Shown here in pieces: positions 1 through 11,052 of a stretch of 64,000 bases of DNA (position 1 is its first letter; every line of letters starts with the position of its first letter). This DNA is from Tragulus kanchil. Its lineage: Eukaryota > Chordata > Mammalia > Artiodactyla > Tragulidae. The translations under genes were made by a program, and so were the position numbers. The stretch lies in assembly GCA_022376925.1 (NCBI GenBank), contig JAIOJX010000002.1, positions 37,720,501 to 37,784,500 on the forward strand, given 5' to 3'. The notes under the pieces were generated by a model that saw only the letters and a list, made by a program, of their open reading frames with translations, ran no database searches and was not told where the DNA came from.

Positions 1-161
1 TCAGAGGTAATTTGTTGCAGATGAGACTAGGAAGAAAACCTTTTAAATCACCTGAAAAAATGCTCAAAGAAGTAATATGAACATAATTTAACAAACTAAG
101 TCTAATTAATGATGACATTTATTATTGTCAAGACAGGAGGGTGGTATCCTGCATGGAGACT

Positions 162-529
162 CGAAAACCTGGGAAGGGAGTCAGCACAATAAATGGAAGC
201 AACCTAGCACGTGTACCACGGGACCAGTAAGATCGGGCCAATAATTCTTATAAATGTGAAGGGAACACATTGATTTCAAGAGTCTAGAAAGCCATCTTAA
301 AAATGGAAATAAGTCATGAAGGACAATTATTAAATAGTCAATAAGGCTGCTGTCTTGGATAAGAAACAGCAAAAAATCCCCCTTGCCTCCCTGCAGAATT
401 TGCTGCTTAATATTTGTAAGTTTGTATTGATAAATAACTTCAGCCCAGTGTTTCCATTTTTTTGATTCAAGCAGTTAGCCCTGAAGGCATGAACTATGGG
501 GGAGGAAATTCTTTCCAATCACTGTGGGG
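162..529. other. Unassigned single-copy sequence
   Basis: This stretch is A/T-rich with short open frames on the minus strand only. No repeat family or gene is recognised. Confidence 0.5.
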
Positions 530-970
530 CCCTAGATGAAGGAGGGCCTTTGCAAGCATAAGGAAGCTTAAGCACATATTTGCAGTTTGGTGCTAAAAAG
601 ATGCCTACAGGAAGAGACAGGGCATGATCTAAGGTCCAGTGTCAAAACTTCTGATTGATTCCCCTGGTTTCCGAGCTCTGGGCAATGCATGCTTACCATG
701 GGTTCCTATTGCAATGTAAATACATAACTGCTTGACCTTTAGCTTGATTGGTGTAACTATAGGATGTCCCTTGCAAAGCCCTCTTCGTTTGCCTATAAAA
801 ACTGTTAGTTTACACTAATAAAGTGGAACTGCCTCGACTGAACCCTTGCCGTGTCTGATTGTCCCTGGCATGCTCTGACGGGCTGGGGGGCCGGCAGCAA
901 AGATTCACCTCTCAGAGATCTCCCGTTCAGCTGGGGGTAATCCCGCTGCCTTCCCTTTCTGCAGAAGGTC
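530..970 (+). mobile_element. LTR-like element (solo LTR of an endogenous retrovirus, probable)
   Basis: A TATAAAA box (794-800) is followed 17 bases later by AATAAA (817-822), then by a GC-richer tail with TGTCTGATTGTCCCTGGC. This arrangement resembles an LTR promoter and polyadenylation unit. No gag, pol or env sequence adjoins it, so it would be a solo LTR. Exact ends and a target-site duplication were not resolved. Confidence 0.5.
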
Positions 971-1258
971 CCCGCAAATCACAATTTCCCAGTTCTGGAA
1001 TTTTAGCAGAATCTATCATTAGTGTAAGAACGACATCAACCACAACTAGGGTGAACCCTCAGGATTGGAGAGTGAAATGAAAATGGGAAAAGCACCTTCA
1101 GAGGTAATTTGTTGCAGATGAGACTAGGAAGAAAACCTTTTAAATCACCTGAAAAAATGCTCAAAGAAGTAATATGAACATAATTTAACAAACTAAGTCT
1201 AATTAATGATGACATTTATTATTGTCAAGACAGGAGGGTGGTATCCTGCATGGAGACT

Positions 1259-1635
1259 GGAAAAGAAATGAGGAAGAGTAAAACTTCACCAATATTTCTT
1301 GGGTACAGTACAGTTTCAGGTGACTTAGGAAGAAATATTTTCCCCAGCGCAGAGAAAAAAATTGATTATGAAACATGTAATACGTGCCAGTTTTGTTGTC
1401 ATTGTCAATGCATAATTGTGGCCTTTTGGTTTTACAAACATGAGTCTCTGTGTATTAATCAGAATCCTCTTGTGAGCAAGCAGCAGAGATCAGCTCAGAC
1501 TGGCAGCAATTGCTATGGTCATATTTCGAGTCTGCCTGCGCCTAGTATGGCTCACCTTTTGTAACCAAACAGGACACCATGGGGCATTCCCAGGACAGGT
1601 CTTCCCCCTTTTCCTTTGCTTTGTACTGAAGCAAA
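1259..1635. other. Unassigned sequence
   Basis: A 108-codon plus-strand frame (1238-1564) crosses duplication junction sequence and shows no recognisable domain. Nothing else is seen. Confidence 0.5.
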
Positions 1636-1843
1636 GCGTTAGTCGTTCACTTGTGTTGGATTCTTTGTGAGCCTATGGACTGTGGCCCACCAGGCTTCTT
1701 TGTCCATGGAATTTTCTAGCCAAGAATACTGCAGTGGGTGGCCATTTCCTCCTCCAGAGGATCTTCCTGACCCAGGGACTGAACCCAGGTCTTCCACATT
1801 GCAGGCAGATTCTTCACCATCTGAACCACTACAAGGAAGCCCT
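1636..1843 (-). mobile_element. Bov-tA-type SINE
   Basis: The plus strand reads as the reverse complement of a ruminant tRNA-derived SINE: GATTCTTTGTGAGCCTATGG early, GATCTTCCTGACCCAGGGAC in the middle and AAGGAAGCCC at the end. It is somewhat diverged from the usual consensus. Confidence 0.85.
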
Positions 1844-1855
1844 TCTTCGATTTAG

Positions 1856-2606
1856 CTCCTCTCTGAAGGGCCTATATAATAGTATTTGATGCAAATTTCC
1901 TGAGTTGTTTTCTAGATGTAACCCCCCACCCCCCACCACCAAATAGAAGATTTTATCTACTTGAGGGCCAGGAGCACACAGCCCCAGGCCTCCTGGTGGC
2001 TAAGGACCAGTAAGTGAACCCCTGTGACCTCACCATCAGTCAATCAGAGAACAGTGCAGGAGCTGATCACACATCCTGTGACCCACCTCCCTGAGCCCCC
2101 ACACCCCAACCTCTCCAACTGCCTTTTACAGTAACCCGTCGGGGGCTCCAAGCTGTTCAGGACATGAACCACTGTCTCCGTGCAGGCCCCTGCAATGAAC
2201 CTTTCTCTGCTGCAAACTTCTGTTTGGCCTCATTGTGAGTTGGGCACACGAGCTTGCATTCACACTTTGAATTAATTCTTACAGTTGATTTTTTGAAACT
2301 ACAGAGTTTGACAGGGGCCCAGTCCTGCTGTGACCTAATTAGATGCAAACGTCCTCAGCATCCCAGCCTGAAGGAACTTCGCTGTCAACCCCTCTCTTAT
2401 AAACAGAGTGAAAGTAAACGGGCTTATGTTTTAGAATTGCCCTACCGTCATGCTCAGGAGACTCTCAGATGTGCAAATTCAGATTCACCCTTCCTCCTAT
2501 TCTTCTGTTTGTTTATCAGCAGATGTGTCTCAGGTTCCTAGAGCAAGTCCTGGGCCTGAAGCTTACCTGGGGGAAGAAGACCTGTAACCTGGAAATCTGA
2601 TTTATT
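1856..2606. other. Unassigned non-coding sequence (repeated at 2826-3576)
   Basis: It includes a C-rich run (1921-1940) and a 95-codon plus-strand frame (2254-2541) with an antisense 63-codon frame. Neither shows a domain. No repeat family is recognised. Confidence 0.5.
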
Positions 2607-2813
2607 TGTTGTTTAGTCAGTGGTGTCTGATTCTTTGTGAGCCTATGGACTGTGGCCCACCAGGCTTCTTTGTCCATGGAATTCTCCAGACAAGAATACT
2701 GGAGTGGGTGGCCATTTCCTCCTCCAGAGGATCTTCCTGACCCAGGGAATGAACCCCGGTCTCCCACATTACAGACAGATTCTTCACCATCTGAACCACT
2801 ACAAGGAAGCCCT
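2607..2813 (-). mobile_element. Bov-tA-type SINE, hybrid at a duplication junction
   Basis: The first part (to about 2630) matches the SINE head at 3577, while the body matches the SINE at 1636-1843 with about ten substitutions toward the family consensus. This is the composite expected at a recombination or mis-join point. Confidence 0.85.
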
Positions 2814-3576
2814 TCTTCGATTTAGCTCCTCTCTGAAGGGCCTATATAATAGTATTTGATGCAAATTTCCTGAGTTGTTTTCTAGATGTAACCCCCCACC
2901 CCCCACCACCAAATAGAAGATTTTATCTACTTGAGGGCCAGGAGCACACAGCCCCAGGCCTCCTGGTGGCTAAGGACCAGTAAGTGAACCCCTGTGACCT
3001 CACCATCAGTCAATCAGAGAACAGTGCAGGAGCTGATCACACATCCTGTGACCCACCTCCCTGAGCCCCCACACCCCAACCTCTCCAACTGCCTTTTACA
3101 GTAACCCGTCGGGGGCTCCAAGCTGTTCAGGACATGAACCACTGTCTCCGTGCAGGCCCCTGCAATGAACCTTTCTCTGCTGCAAACTTCTGTTTGGCCT
3201 CATTGTGAGTTGGGCACACGAGCTTGCATTCACACTTTGAATTAATTCTTACAGTTGATTTTTTGAAACTACAGAGTTTGACAGGGGCCCAGTCCTGCTG
3301 TGACCTAATTAGATGCAAACGTCCTCAGCATCCCAGCCTGAAGGAACTTCGCTGTCAACCCCTCTCTTATAAACAGAGTGAAAGTAAACGGGCTTATGTT
3401 TTAGAATTGCCCTACCGTCATGCTCAGGAGACTCTCAGATGTGCAAATTCAGATTCACCCTTCCTCCTATTCTTCTGTTTGTTTATCAGCAGATGTGTCT
3501 CAGGTTCCTAGAGCAAGTCCTGGGCCTGAAGCTTACCTGGGGGAAGAAGACCTGTAACCTGGAAATCTGATTTATT

Positions 3577-3788
3577 TGTTGTTTAGTCAGTGGTGTCTGA
3601 CTCTTTGTGACCCCATGGACTGTAGCCCACTGGGCTCCTCCGTCCATGGAATTTTCCAGGCAAGGTTACTGGAGCGGGTTGACATTTCCTCTTCTGGGAA
3701 TCTTCCCAACCCTGGAATCGAACCTTGTGTCTCTTGTGTCTCCTGCATTTGCAGGCAATTCTTTACCACCCGAGCCCCCTGGGAAGCC
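3577..3788 (-). mobile_element. Bov-tA-type SINE
   Basis: It runs from TTGTTGTTTAGTCAGTGG to CCCCTGGGAAGCC. Flanks GGAAATCTGATTT and AGAAACCTTATTT are similar and may be a decayed target-site duplication. Confidence 0.85.
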
Positions 3789-4147
3789 TAGAAACCTTAT
3801 TTAAACTACTTAACACTGTCTAGTAAGTCCACAGCTGGGGAACAAAACCCAACAGAGTTCTTACTTTTCCCTTCCTCCCTTCCTATCTCTCTCTCTCTCA
3901 GGTCTTCTGCAGCCTTTTATACATCAGAAGGCTTTTGGATTCGCCTGTTCCATCTGTTACAGGGCGGCCTGCATATCCCAGAACCTGCTAACCTTTACAC
4001 TTCAGGGCCTAGTCACACCCTGCCGTCTCTGCTTGCAGTGAAGTGGATCCATGAGAACTAATTGAAAACAAACTACTTGAAAGCTGTTCAATAGAAAAAC
4101 TAGGACAAAACGTTCAGTATTATGGTGGGATTAGAATAAACATACTG

Positions 4148-4506
4148 TGCTAGTTTGCTGATGCTCCTATAGCAAAGCACTTCTGTGTGGTTTAAACAAT
4201 GGAAATTTATTTTCTCAGGGTTTGAGAGGTTATAAGTCCAAACAGGTGTGGTTTCTTCCAAGGATGCTCTCCTTGACCTGTGGATGGCTCTCTTCTTGCT
4301 GTGTCCTTACAAGGTCCTTCCTCTCTGGGGGTGCATTCTTGGGGTCTCTCTGTGTCAAAATTTCTTCTTCTTATATTGGATTCACGTCCATCTTGAAGAC
4401 TTCATTTTAACTAATCATCTCTTTTAAGGCCCTTTTCTCCATAGACAACCATGTTCTGAGGGAGTAGGGGTTGGAACTTCGATACAGGAATCTGAGAGAA
4501 CTTGAT
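4148..4506 (+). mobile_element. Old mammalian interspersed repeat (family not named)
   Basis: The TTTAAACAATGGAAATTTA motif followed by TTTTCTCAGGGTTTGAGAGG, then CTTGCTGTGTCCTTACAAGG and ACTTCATTTTAACTAATCA, is a recurrent mammalian repeat consensus that I recognise but cannot name with certainty. It ends near TTCTGAGGGAGTAGGGG. The same family appears in the opposite orientation near 36684. Confidence 0.55.
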
Positions 4507-4515
4507 TCAGCCAGT

Positions 4516-4731
4516 TGACTGATTCCCTGGTGACTCAGTGGTAAAGAATCCACCTGCCAATTCAGAAGACATGAGTTCAATCCCTGGGTTGGGAAGATAC
4601 CTTAGAGGAAGAAATGACAACCCATTCCTGTATTCTTGCCTGGAGAATCCCATGGACAGGAGAGCCTGGCAGGCTACAGTTCATGGGGCCGCAAAGAGTT
4701 GGACACAATTTACTGACTAGACAACAGCAAC
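4516..4731 (+). mobile_element. Bov-tA-type SINE with target-site duplication
   Basis: The tRNA-like head GACTCAGTGGTAAAGAATCC and B-box-like GAGTTCAATCC precede the usual body. TCAGCCAGT flanks it at 4507-4515 and 4732-4740. Confidence 0.9.
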
Positions 4732-4740
4732 TCAGCCAGT

Positions 4741-5541
4741 AACACATATCAGTGAAACAGAGGTGGCCATGGGGACTCAAGGATGAAGCGGGAAGGGAGA
4801 GAGACAGGGTGGAACCACACATTGGACATTTCATGTCATTCTTGTCTTCTCCCTGTCTCTAACACCCCCACCCCTGTCCCCACCTTCAGCTTGTTTGGAC
4901 CACCCTCACCCTACCAAGTGGTATGGTGCTTGTAGAAACTCAGGTGTACACCCCAATTTCATAGAAAAATCAAATTAAGTGCTTAGAAACACTGTCTTTT
5001 AAAAAAGCACTTGTGTTCACTAACAATATTTCCTTTGATTAGTGTTTAAACCTTTTATTCACATTTTAAGCTGTTTTGTGACCTGAAACATTTCTTTGGT
5101 AGTGATTTTAGAGAAATACTCTTCATCACTTTTCAGGACTAAAATGTATAAGTGAAACATATCCTAGAAGTTGATATAATTGAATTTTAAATTTATCTCA
5201 GATTTGACAGAACTCAGCTCTATTTCCAGGTTTCAATCACACTGTTGGCAGATGTGTGCATGAATACAGCTTCTCCAACTTCTCATCTTAGACTCACAAC
5301 ATACCGCTTTCTTTGTAGACTTAGAAAGAATGGAACTCAAACTTCTGGTAAAATGACCACAGTGTACTTTATTTAATGATTTTGGTACCTTGTGTTGCAA
5401 TAAAATAAAAAAAACTCTACAAAATCCAAATATAGAAAATTTCAAGTTTTCTTTTTTTTAAAGTTTTACAAGAAAAATCATGTAACCAAGGAAATCTGTT
5501 CTTATGAAGCACTACGTTCCACTTCATTTCATCACAACTTA
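4741..5541. other. Unassigned A/T-rich sequence (repeated at 5826-6630)
   Basis: No gene or repeat family is recognised. The stretch ends with a T run and A/T-rich tract (about 5400-5460). Confidence 0.5.
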
Positions 5542-5612
5542 GTTCTTATTTCACAACCATGTTCTGAGGGAGTAGGGGTTGGAACTGAAGATCGGAACTT
5601 GATTCAGCCAGT

Positions 5613-5816
5613 GGGTGACTCAGTGGTAAAGAATCCACCTGCCAATTCAGAAGACATGAGTTCAATCCCTGGGTTGGGAAGATACCTTAGAGGAAGAAAT
5701 GACAACCCATTCCTGTATTCTTGCCTGGAGAATCCCATGGACAGGAGAGCCTGGCAGGCTACAGTTCATGGGGCCGCAAAGAGTTGGACACAATTTAGTG
5801 ACTAGACAACAGCAAC
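5613..5816 (+). mobile_element. Bov-tA-type SINE (second copy of the 4516 element)
   Basis: Duplicate of the SINE at 4516-4731 with a short deletion in the head. Its flanking TCAGCCAGT repeats are at 5604-5612 and 5817-5825. Confidence 0.88.
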
Positions 5817-6991
5817 TCAGCCAGTAACACATATCAGTGAAACAGAGGTGGCCATGGGGACTCAAGGATGAAGCGGGAAGGGAGAGAGACAGGGTGGAAC
5901 CACACATTGGACATTTCATGTCATTCTTGTCTTCTCCCTGTCTCTAACACCCCCACCCCTGTCCCCACCTTCAGCTTGTTTGGACCACCCTCACCCTACC
6001 AAGTGGTATGGTGCTTGTAGAAACTCAGGTGTACACCCCAATTTCATAGAAAAATCAAATTAAGTGCTTAGAAACACTGTCTTTTAAAAAAGCACTTGTG
6101 TTCACTAACAATATTTCCTTTGATTAGTGTTTAAACCTTTTATTCACATTTTAAGCTGTTTTGTGACCTGAAACATTTCTTTGGTAGTGATTTTAGAGAA
6201 ATACTCTTCATCACTTTTCAGGACTAAAATGTATAAGTGAAACATATCCTAGAAGTTGATATAATTGAATTTTAAATTTATCTCAGATTTGACAGAACTC
6301 AGCTCTATTTCCAGGTTTCAATCACACTGTTGGCAGATGTGTGCATGAATACAGCTTCTCCAACTTCTCATCTTAGACTCACAACATACCGCTTTCTTTG
6401 TAGACTTAGAAAGAATGGAACTCAAACTTCTGGTAAAATGACCACAGTGTACTTTATTTAATGATTTTGGTACCTTGTGTTGCAATAAAATAAAAAAAAC
6501 TCTACAAAATCCAAATATAGAAAATTTCAAGTTTTCTTTTTTTTTTTTAAAGTTTTACAAGAAAAATCATGTAACCAAGGAAATCTGTTCTTATGAAGCA
6601 CTACGTTCCACTTCATTTCATCACAACTTACTCAACAAACCAAAAGGACGATGGTACTGCAGTACAGCAAATATTCCACACACTGTGCTTTCAACTACAG
6701 CAGGTGAAGACCGTGCCCAGAAACAGGGGCCTCCAGCTGATAAAGACACTCTTACAATCCAGATGCTAAAGGAATGTTTGGATACCTGGAATTTGAATAT
6801 ATATATTTACAGGAAGAAAAAAATGTAATAAGTAGTTTACTTCTTCATTTCAAAGAAAATCCCAAATACATTTGTACAGTGTTTACAAAGTAAAAGCACA
6901 AGAACTGCCAAGGTCATCATTCGGGTCCAGGCACTGTGCTTGTACTGGGGGTGGGGGCAGGGAACATCGACTCAATTCCCTAAGCGCAAGT

Positions 6992-6992
<1 letters not shown>

Positions 6993-7023
<31 letters not shown>
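6993..7023. repeat. (CA)n microsatellite
   Basis: An uninterrupted CA run of about 31 bases. Its duplicate at 8183-8211 is one unit shorter. Confidence 0.97.
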
Positions 7024-7025
<2 letters not shown>

Positions 7026-7882
7026 GGGGGTTCTCAGACCTCACTCCTGTGTTGTCATCGGATGGGTGGGGGAGAGAGAAGCACACGAATGGGCATGTCC
7101 CACACTTGGAAGGTTCTGCGGACAGTTGGCAACAGAGAATTGAGAAATGATGATCCAGACTCATCAGTTGGCTGTTCACCTCCCACCTGGTACATGTTCT
7201 TTTCAGAGATAAATTTAAAAGGACAACACCACCAACAAAAACTGAACTGGGAAAGGAGCACAGAATGTTTAAGGCAAATTAAGCAAATATAGAGCAGCTT
7301 CTCTTGGTGTTGAGTGGAAATGAGGATTTCACCCCCAATGGAACTTAAAAACAAACAAAATGAAGGACAGCCCCTTGAGGGTTGCTTAGGGCGTATACAT
7401 TTTTTTAAAAAATTGCTTTGCACCAAGTATCCTTTTAGAATTTTAAATGAAGAACTGGTTGGTTACAAAGTGCACGGTTTCATGTTTTGAAATAAAACAG
7501 TAGCTGAGGTAGTTCGATGTGAAAATATTTACTTAAAATAACTGGAGGATGAAGAACAAATGTCAGCAGCAAAAATCCTTGCTGGGAGGGAGCCAGTTTC
7601 AGTTGAACGATGGTTTAATGCTGAGAAAGATGCCTCTATTTTCCTTTTGGATATTATTAATTACACTGGAATATTAGTGGTAGTATAGAAACTTTGCATG
7701 GTAGGATGTCAAGACAGACAAAGTCTATAGCCCCAGCGAATTATACACTTCATGCTTTCCCTATTTCTGCGCAGAAGCCATAACATAAAATGGCATCAGT
7801 TATTGTTCCTAGAAATTTTGAACTAAACTGTAAAAGTGTAAAAATGGAGAGACAAAGCAGTAGGAAGGATGGTTTAACTCTT
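7024..7882. other. Unassigned sequence (repeated at 8212-9073)
   Basis: A minus-strand frame of 123 codons (7055-7426; 147 codons in the second copy, where it runs through the CA repeat) has no recognisable domain and depends on the CA tract length. I treat it as non-coding. Confidence 0.5.
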
Positions 7883-8182
7883 AACTACAGCAGGTGAAGA
7901 CCGTGACCATAAACAGGGGCCTCCAGCTGATAAAGACACTCTTACAATCCAGATGCTAAAGGAATGTTTGGATACCTGGAATTTGAATATATATATTTAC
8001 AGGAAGAAAAAAATGTAATAAGTAGTTTACTTCTTCATTTCAAAGAAAATCCCAAATACATTTGTACAGTGTTTACAAAGTAAAAGCACAAGAACTGCCA
8101 AGGTCATCATTCGGGTCCAGGCACTGTGCTTGTACTGGGGGTGGGGGCAGGGAACATCGACTCAATTCCCTAAGCGCAAGTC

Positions 8183-8211
<29 letters not shown>
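8183..8211. repeat. (CA)n microsatellite, second copy
   Basis: A 29-base CA run, the duplicate of 6993-7023. The length difference is the clearest allele-like or error-like change between these copies. Confidence 0.97.
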
Positions 8212-8213
<2 letters not shown>

Positions 8214-8804
8214 GGGGGTTCTCAGACCTCACTCCTGTGTTGTCATCGGATGGGTGGGGAGAGACAAGCACACGAATGGGCATGTCCCACACTTGGAAGG
8301 TTCTGCGGACAGTTGGCAACAGAGAATTGAGAAATGATGATCCAGACTCATCAGTTGGCTGTTCACCTCCCACCTGGTACATGTTCTTTTCAGAGATAAA
8401 TTTAAAAGGACAACACCACCAACAAAAACTGAACTGGGAAAGGAGCACAGAATGTTTAAGGCAAATTAAGCAAATATAGAGCAGCTTCTCTTGGTGTTGA
8501 GTGGAAATGAGGATTTCACCCCCAATGGAACTTAAAAACAAACAAAATGAAGGACAGCCCCTTGAGGGTTGCTTAGGGCGTATACATTTTTTTAAAAAAT
8601 TGCTTTGCACCAAGTATCCTTTTAGAATTTTAAATGAAGAACTGGTTGGTTACAAAGTGCACGGTTTCATGTTTTGAAATAAAACAGTAGCTGAGGTAGT
8701 TCGATGTGAAAATATTTACTTAAAATAACTGGAGGATGAAGAACAAATGTCAGCAGCAAAAATCCTTGCTGGGAGGGAGCCAGTTTCAGTTGAACGATGG
8801 TTTA

Positions 8805-11052
8805 ATGCTGAGAAAGATGCCTCTATTTTCCTTTTGGATATTATTAATTACACTGGAATATTAGTGGTAGTATAGAAACTTTGCATGGTAGGATGTCAAG
8901 ACAGACAAAGTCTATAGCCCCAGCGAATTATACACTTCATGCTTTCCCTATTTCTGCGCAGAAGCCATAACATAAAATGGCATCAGTTATTGTTCCTAGA
9001 AATTTTGAACTAAACTGTAAAAGTGTAAAAATGGAGAGACAAAGCAGTAGGAAGGATGGTTTAACTCTTAACTTTAACATCTTTTTTGTCTTTAGCCCTA
9101 AATTTGAAGTACTATTTGGTTTCAAAGGGGGAGGAACCATCTGGCTTATCCGTTGCCAGAGAACAGGAAAACAGGAAACCCTATTTTGTGTGTCCTTCGT
9201 CCCCTCTCTCTCCAAGCTGCCAAATTGTCTGCTAAGAAGAAAAGCAGAGAGTATTCAGTAGGAGCAAGGTTCTTGCTCAACACCCTGCCTAAAGAGAGGC
9301 TTCATGAGGACCCTTCTATAAGCAACTGACGGAATGCTTCAGTTTTCATTGATCTCATACCACTTAAACATGAAAGGAGTTCTGTGAGATTAACATGCCA
9401 GGGATAAGAAGGAACATAAGCAAGGTGGAAGACAGTTCTTTTGAGCAAAACAGAATTTTATGAAGCTTTTCTACTCTTTTAGGATAGAAGGTTAGCTCAT
9501 AATAGCCACGGAAGTTGACAACTACATTTAAAAACCATCCCACGTGTGATGAGGACAGAACCAGTCCATGGTCATATAATCAGATGTATCTTTGTTAAAA
9601 ACCTGTTTTTCTGAGAGTCTCTTATTTTCAGGGAAGATACTGGAGAGTTTTACACGAGCTGAAAAATCTTAATACAGAGTGACATGTTTGGGACATTCAA
9701 ATCCACTTTTTCCCAGTAATCAGATTTATAGATTACATCTAAGAACACCTTAACTCTACTTTTCTGAAATCTAGAATTTAGATTCTACCATGTTGAGGAA
9801 CAGTCCATCTCATATCACTTTGGATTCTGTTTTGTACCCTTGGGGTAAAATCCCCCAATGACACATTCTGTTCACTGATGACCTCTCCTCCCAGCAAATC
9901 CACCTGAGAAGCTGCCTTAGCCCTCTCGATGCTGAGAAAGATGCCTCTATTTTCCTTTTGGATATTATTAATTACACTGGAATATTAGTGGTAGTATAGA
10001 AACTTTGCATGGTAGGATGTCAAGACAGACAAAGTCTATAGCCCCAGCGAATTATACACTTCATGCTTTCCCTATTTCTGCGCAGAAGCCATAACATAAA
10101 ATGGCATCAGTTATTGTTCCTAGAAATTTTGAACTAAACTGTAAAAGTGTAAAAATGGAGAGACAAAGCAGTAGGAAGGATGGTTTAACTCTTAACTTTA
10201 ACATCTTTTTTGTCTTTAGCCCTAAATTTGAAGTACTATTTGGTTTCAAAGGGGGAGGAACCATCTGGCTTATCCGTTGCCAGAGAACAGGAAAACAGGA
10301 AACCCTATTTTGTGTGTCCTTCGTCCCCTCTCTCTCCAAGCTGCCAAATTGTCTGCTAAGAAGAAAAGCAGAGAGTATTCAGTAGGAGCAAGGTTCTTGC
10401 TCAACACCCTGCCTAAAGAGAGGCTTCATGAGGACCCTTCTATAAGCAACTGACGGAATGCTTCAGTTTTCATTGATCTCATACCACTTAAACATGAAAG
10501 GAGTTCTGTGAGATTAACATGCCAGGGATAAGAAGGAACATAAGCAAGGTGGAAGACAGTTCTTTTGAGCAAAACAGAATTTTATGAAGCTTTTCTACTC
10601 TTTTAGGATAGAAGGTTAGCTCATAATAGCCACGGAAGTTGACAACTACATTTAAAAACCATCCCACGTGTGATGAGGACAGAACCAGTCCATGGTCATA
10701 TAATCAGATGTATCTTTGTTAAAAACCTGTTTTTCTGAGAGTCTCTTATTTTCAGGGAAGATACTGGAGAGTTTTACACGAGCTGAAAAATCTTAATACA
10801 GAGTGACATGTTTGGGACATTCAAATCCACTTTTTCCCAGTAATCAGATTTATAGATTACATCTAAGAACACCTTAACTCTACTTTTCTGAAATCTAGAA
10901 TTTAGATTCTACCATGTTGAGGAACAGTCCATCTCATATCACTTTGGATTCTGTTTTGTACCCTTGGGGTAAAATCCCCCAATGACACATTCTGTTCACT
11001 GATGACCTCTCCTCCCAGCAAATCCACCTGAGAAGCTGCCTTAGCCCTCTCG
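8805..11052. repeat. Tandem duplication 5 (unit 1124 bp)
   Basis: Copy 1 is 8805-9928 and copy 2 is 9929-11052, abutting exactly. No difference was noticed. Because copy 1 overlaps copy 2 of duplication 4, the piece 8805-9073 exists three times (also about 7617-7885 and 9929-10197). Confidence 0.95.
9074..9928. other. Unassigned sequence (repeated at 10198-11052)
   Basis: No repeat family or conserved frame is recognised. Opposing frames of about 92-94 codons (8937-9261) cross the start of this stretch without any domain. Confidence 0.5.

Larger units (their letters stand above)
1..1258. repeat. Tandem duplication 1 (partial; unit 1097 bp)
   Basis: Bases 1-161 recur at 1098-1258 without visible differences; sequence after each copy differs. 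The left copy began before the window, so the LTR in the right copy probably also lies just outside. Junction at 161/162. Probable assembly duplication. Confidence 0.9.
1659..3599. repeat. Tandem duplication 2 (unit 970 bp)
   Basis: Copy 1 is 1659-2629 and copy 2 is 2629-3599. About 760 bp outside the leading SINE look identical, while the SINE portion (about 1670-1800 versus 2640-2770) carries about ten substitutions. The junction lies at homologous positions of Bov-tA SINEs, so a real unequal exchange is possible here, unlike most other pairs. Confidence 0.9.
4447..6630. repeat. Tandem duplication 3 (unit 1085-1108 bp)
   Basis: Copy 1 is 4447-5541 and copy 2 is 5555-6630, with an unmatched filler GTTCTTATTT at 5542-5551. 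Copy 2 lacks about 23 bases near its left edge, inside and before the SINE head, and has a longer T run near its right edge (about 6538-6548). Confidence 0.9.
6693..9073. repeat. Tandem duplication 4 (unit 1190 to 1188 bp)
   Basis: Copy 1 is 6693-7885 and copy 2 is 7883-9073, joined through a 3-base AAC overlap. Differences are two substitutions close to the junction (GTGCCCAGAAAC versus GTGACCATAAAC), CA-repeat length (31 versus 29 bases) and a few bases just after the CA run. Confidence 0.92.

Noticed and set aside
7055..7426. Duplicated minus-strand frame read through the CA repeat
   Set aside because: Frame length changes with CA-repeat length between copies (123 versus 147 codons), which is not expected for a conserved protein.
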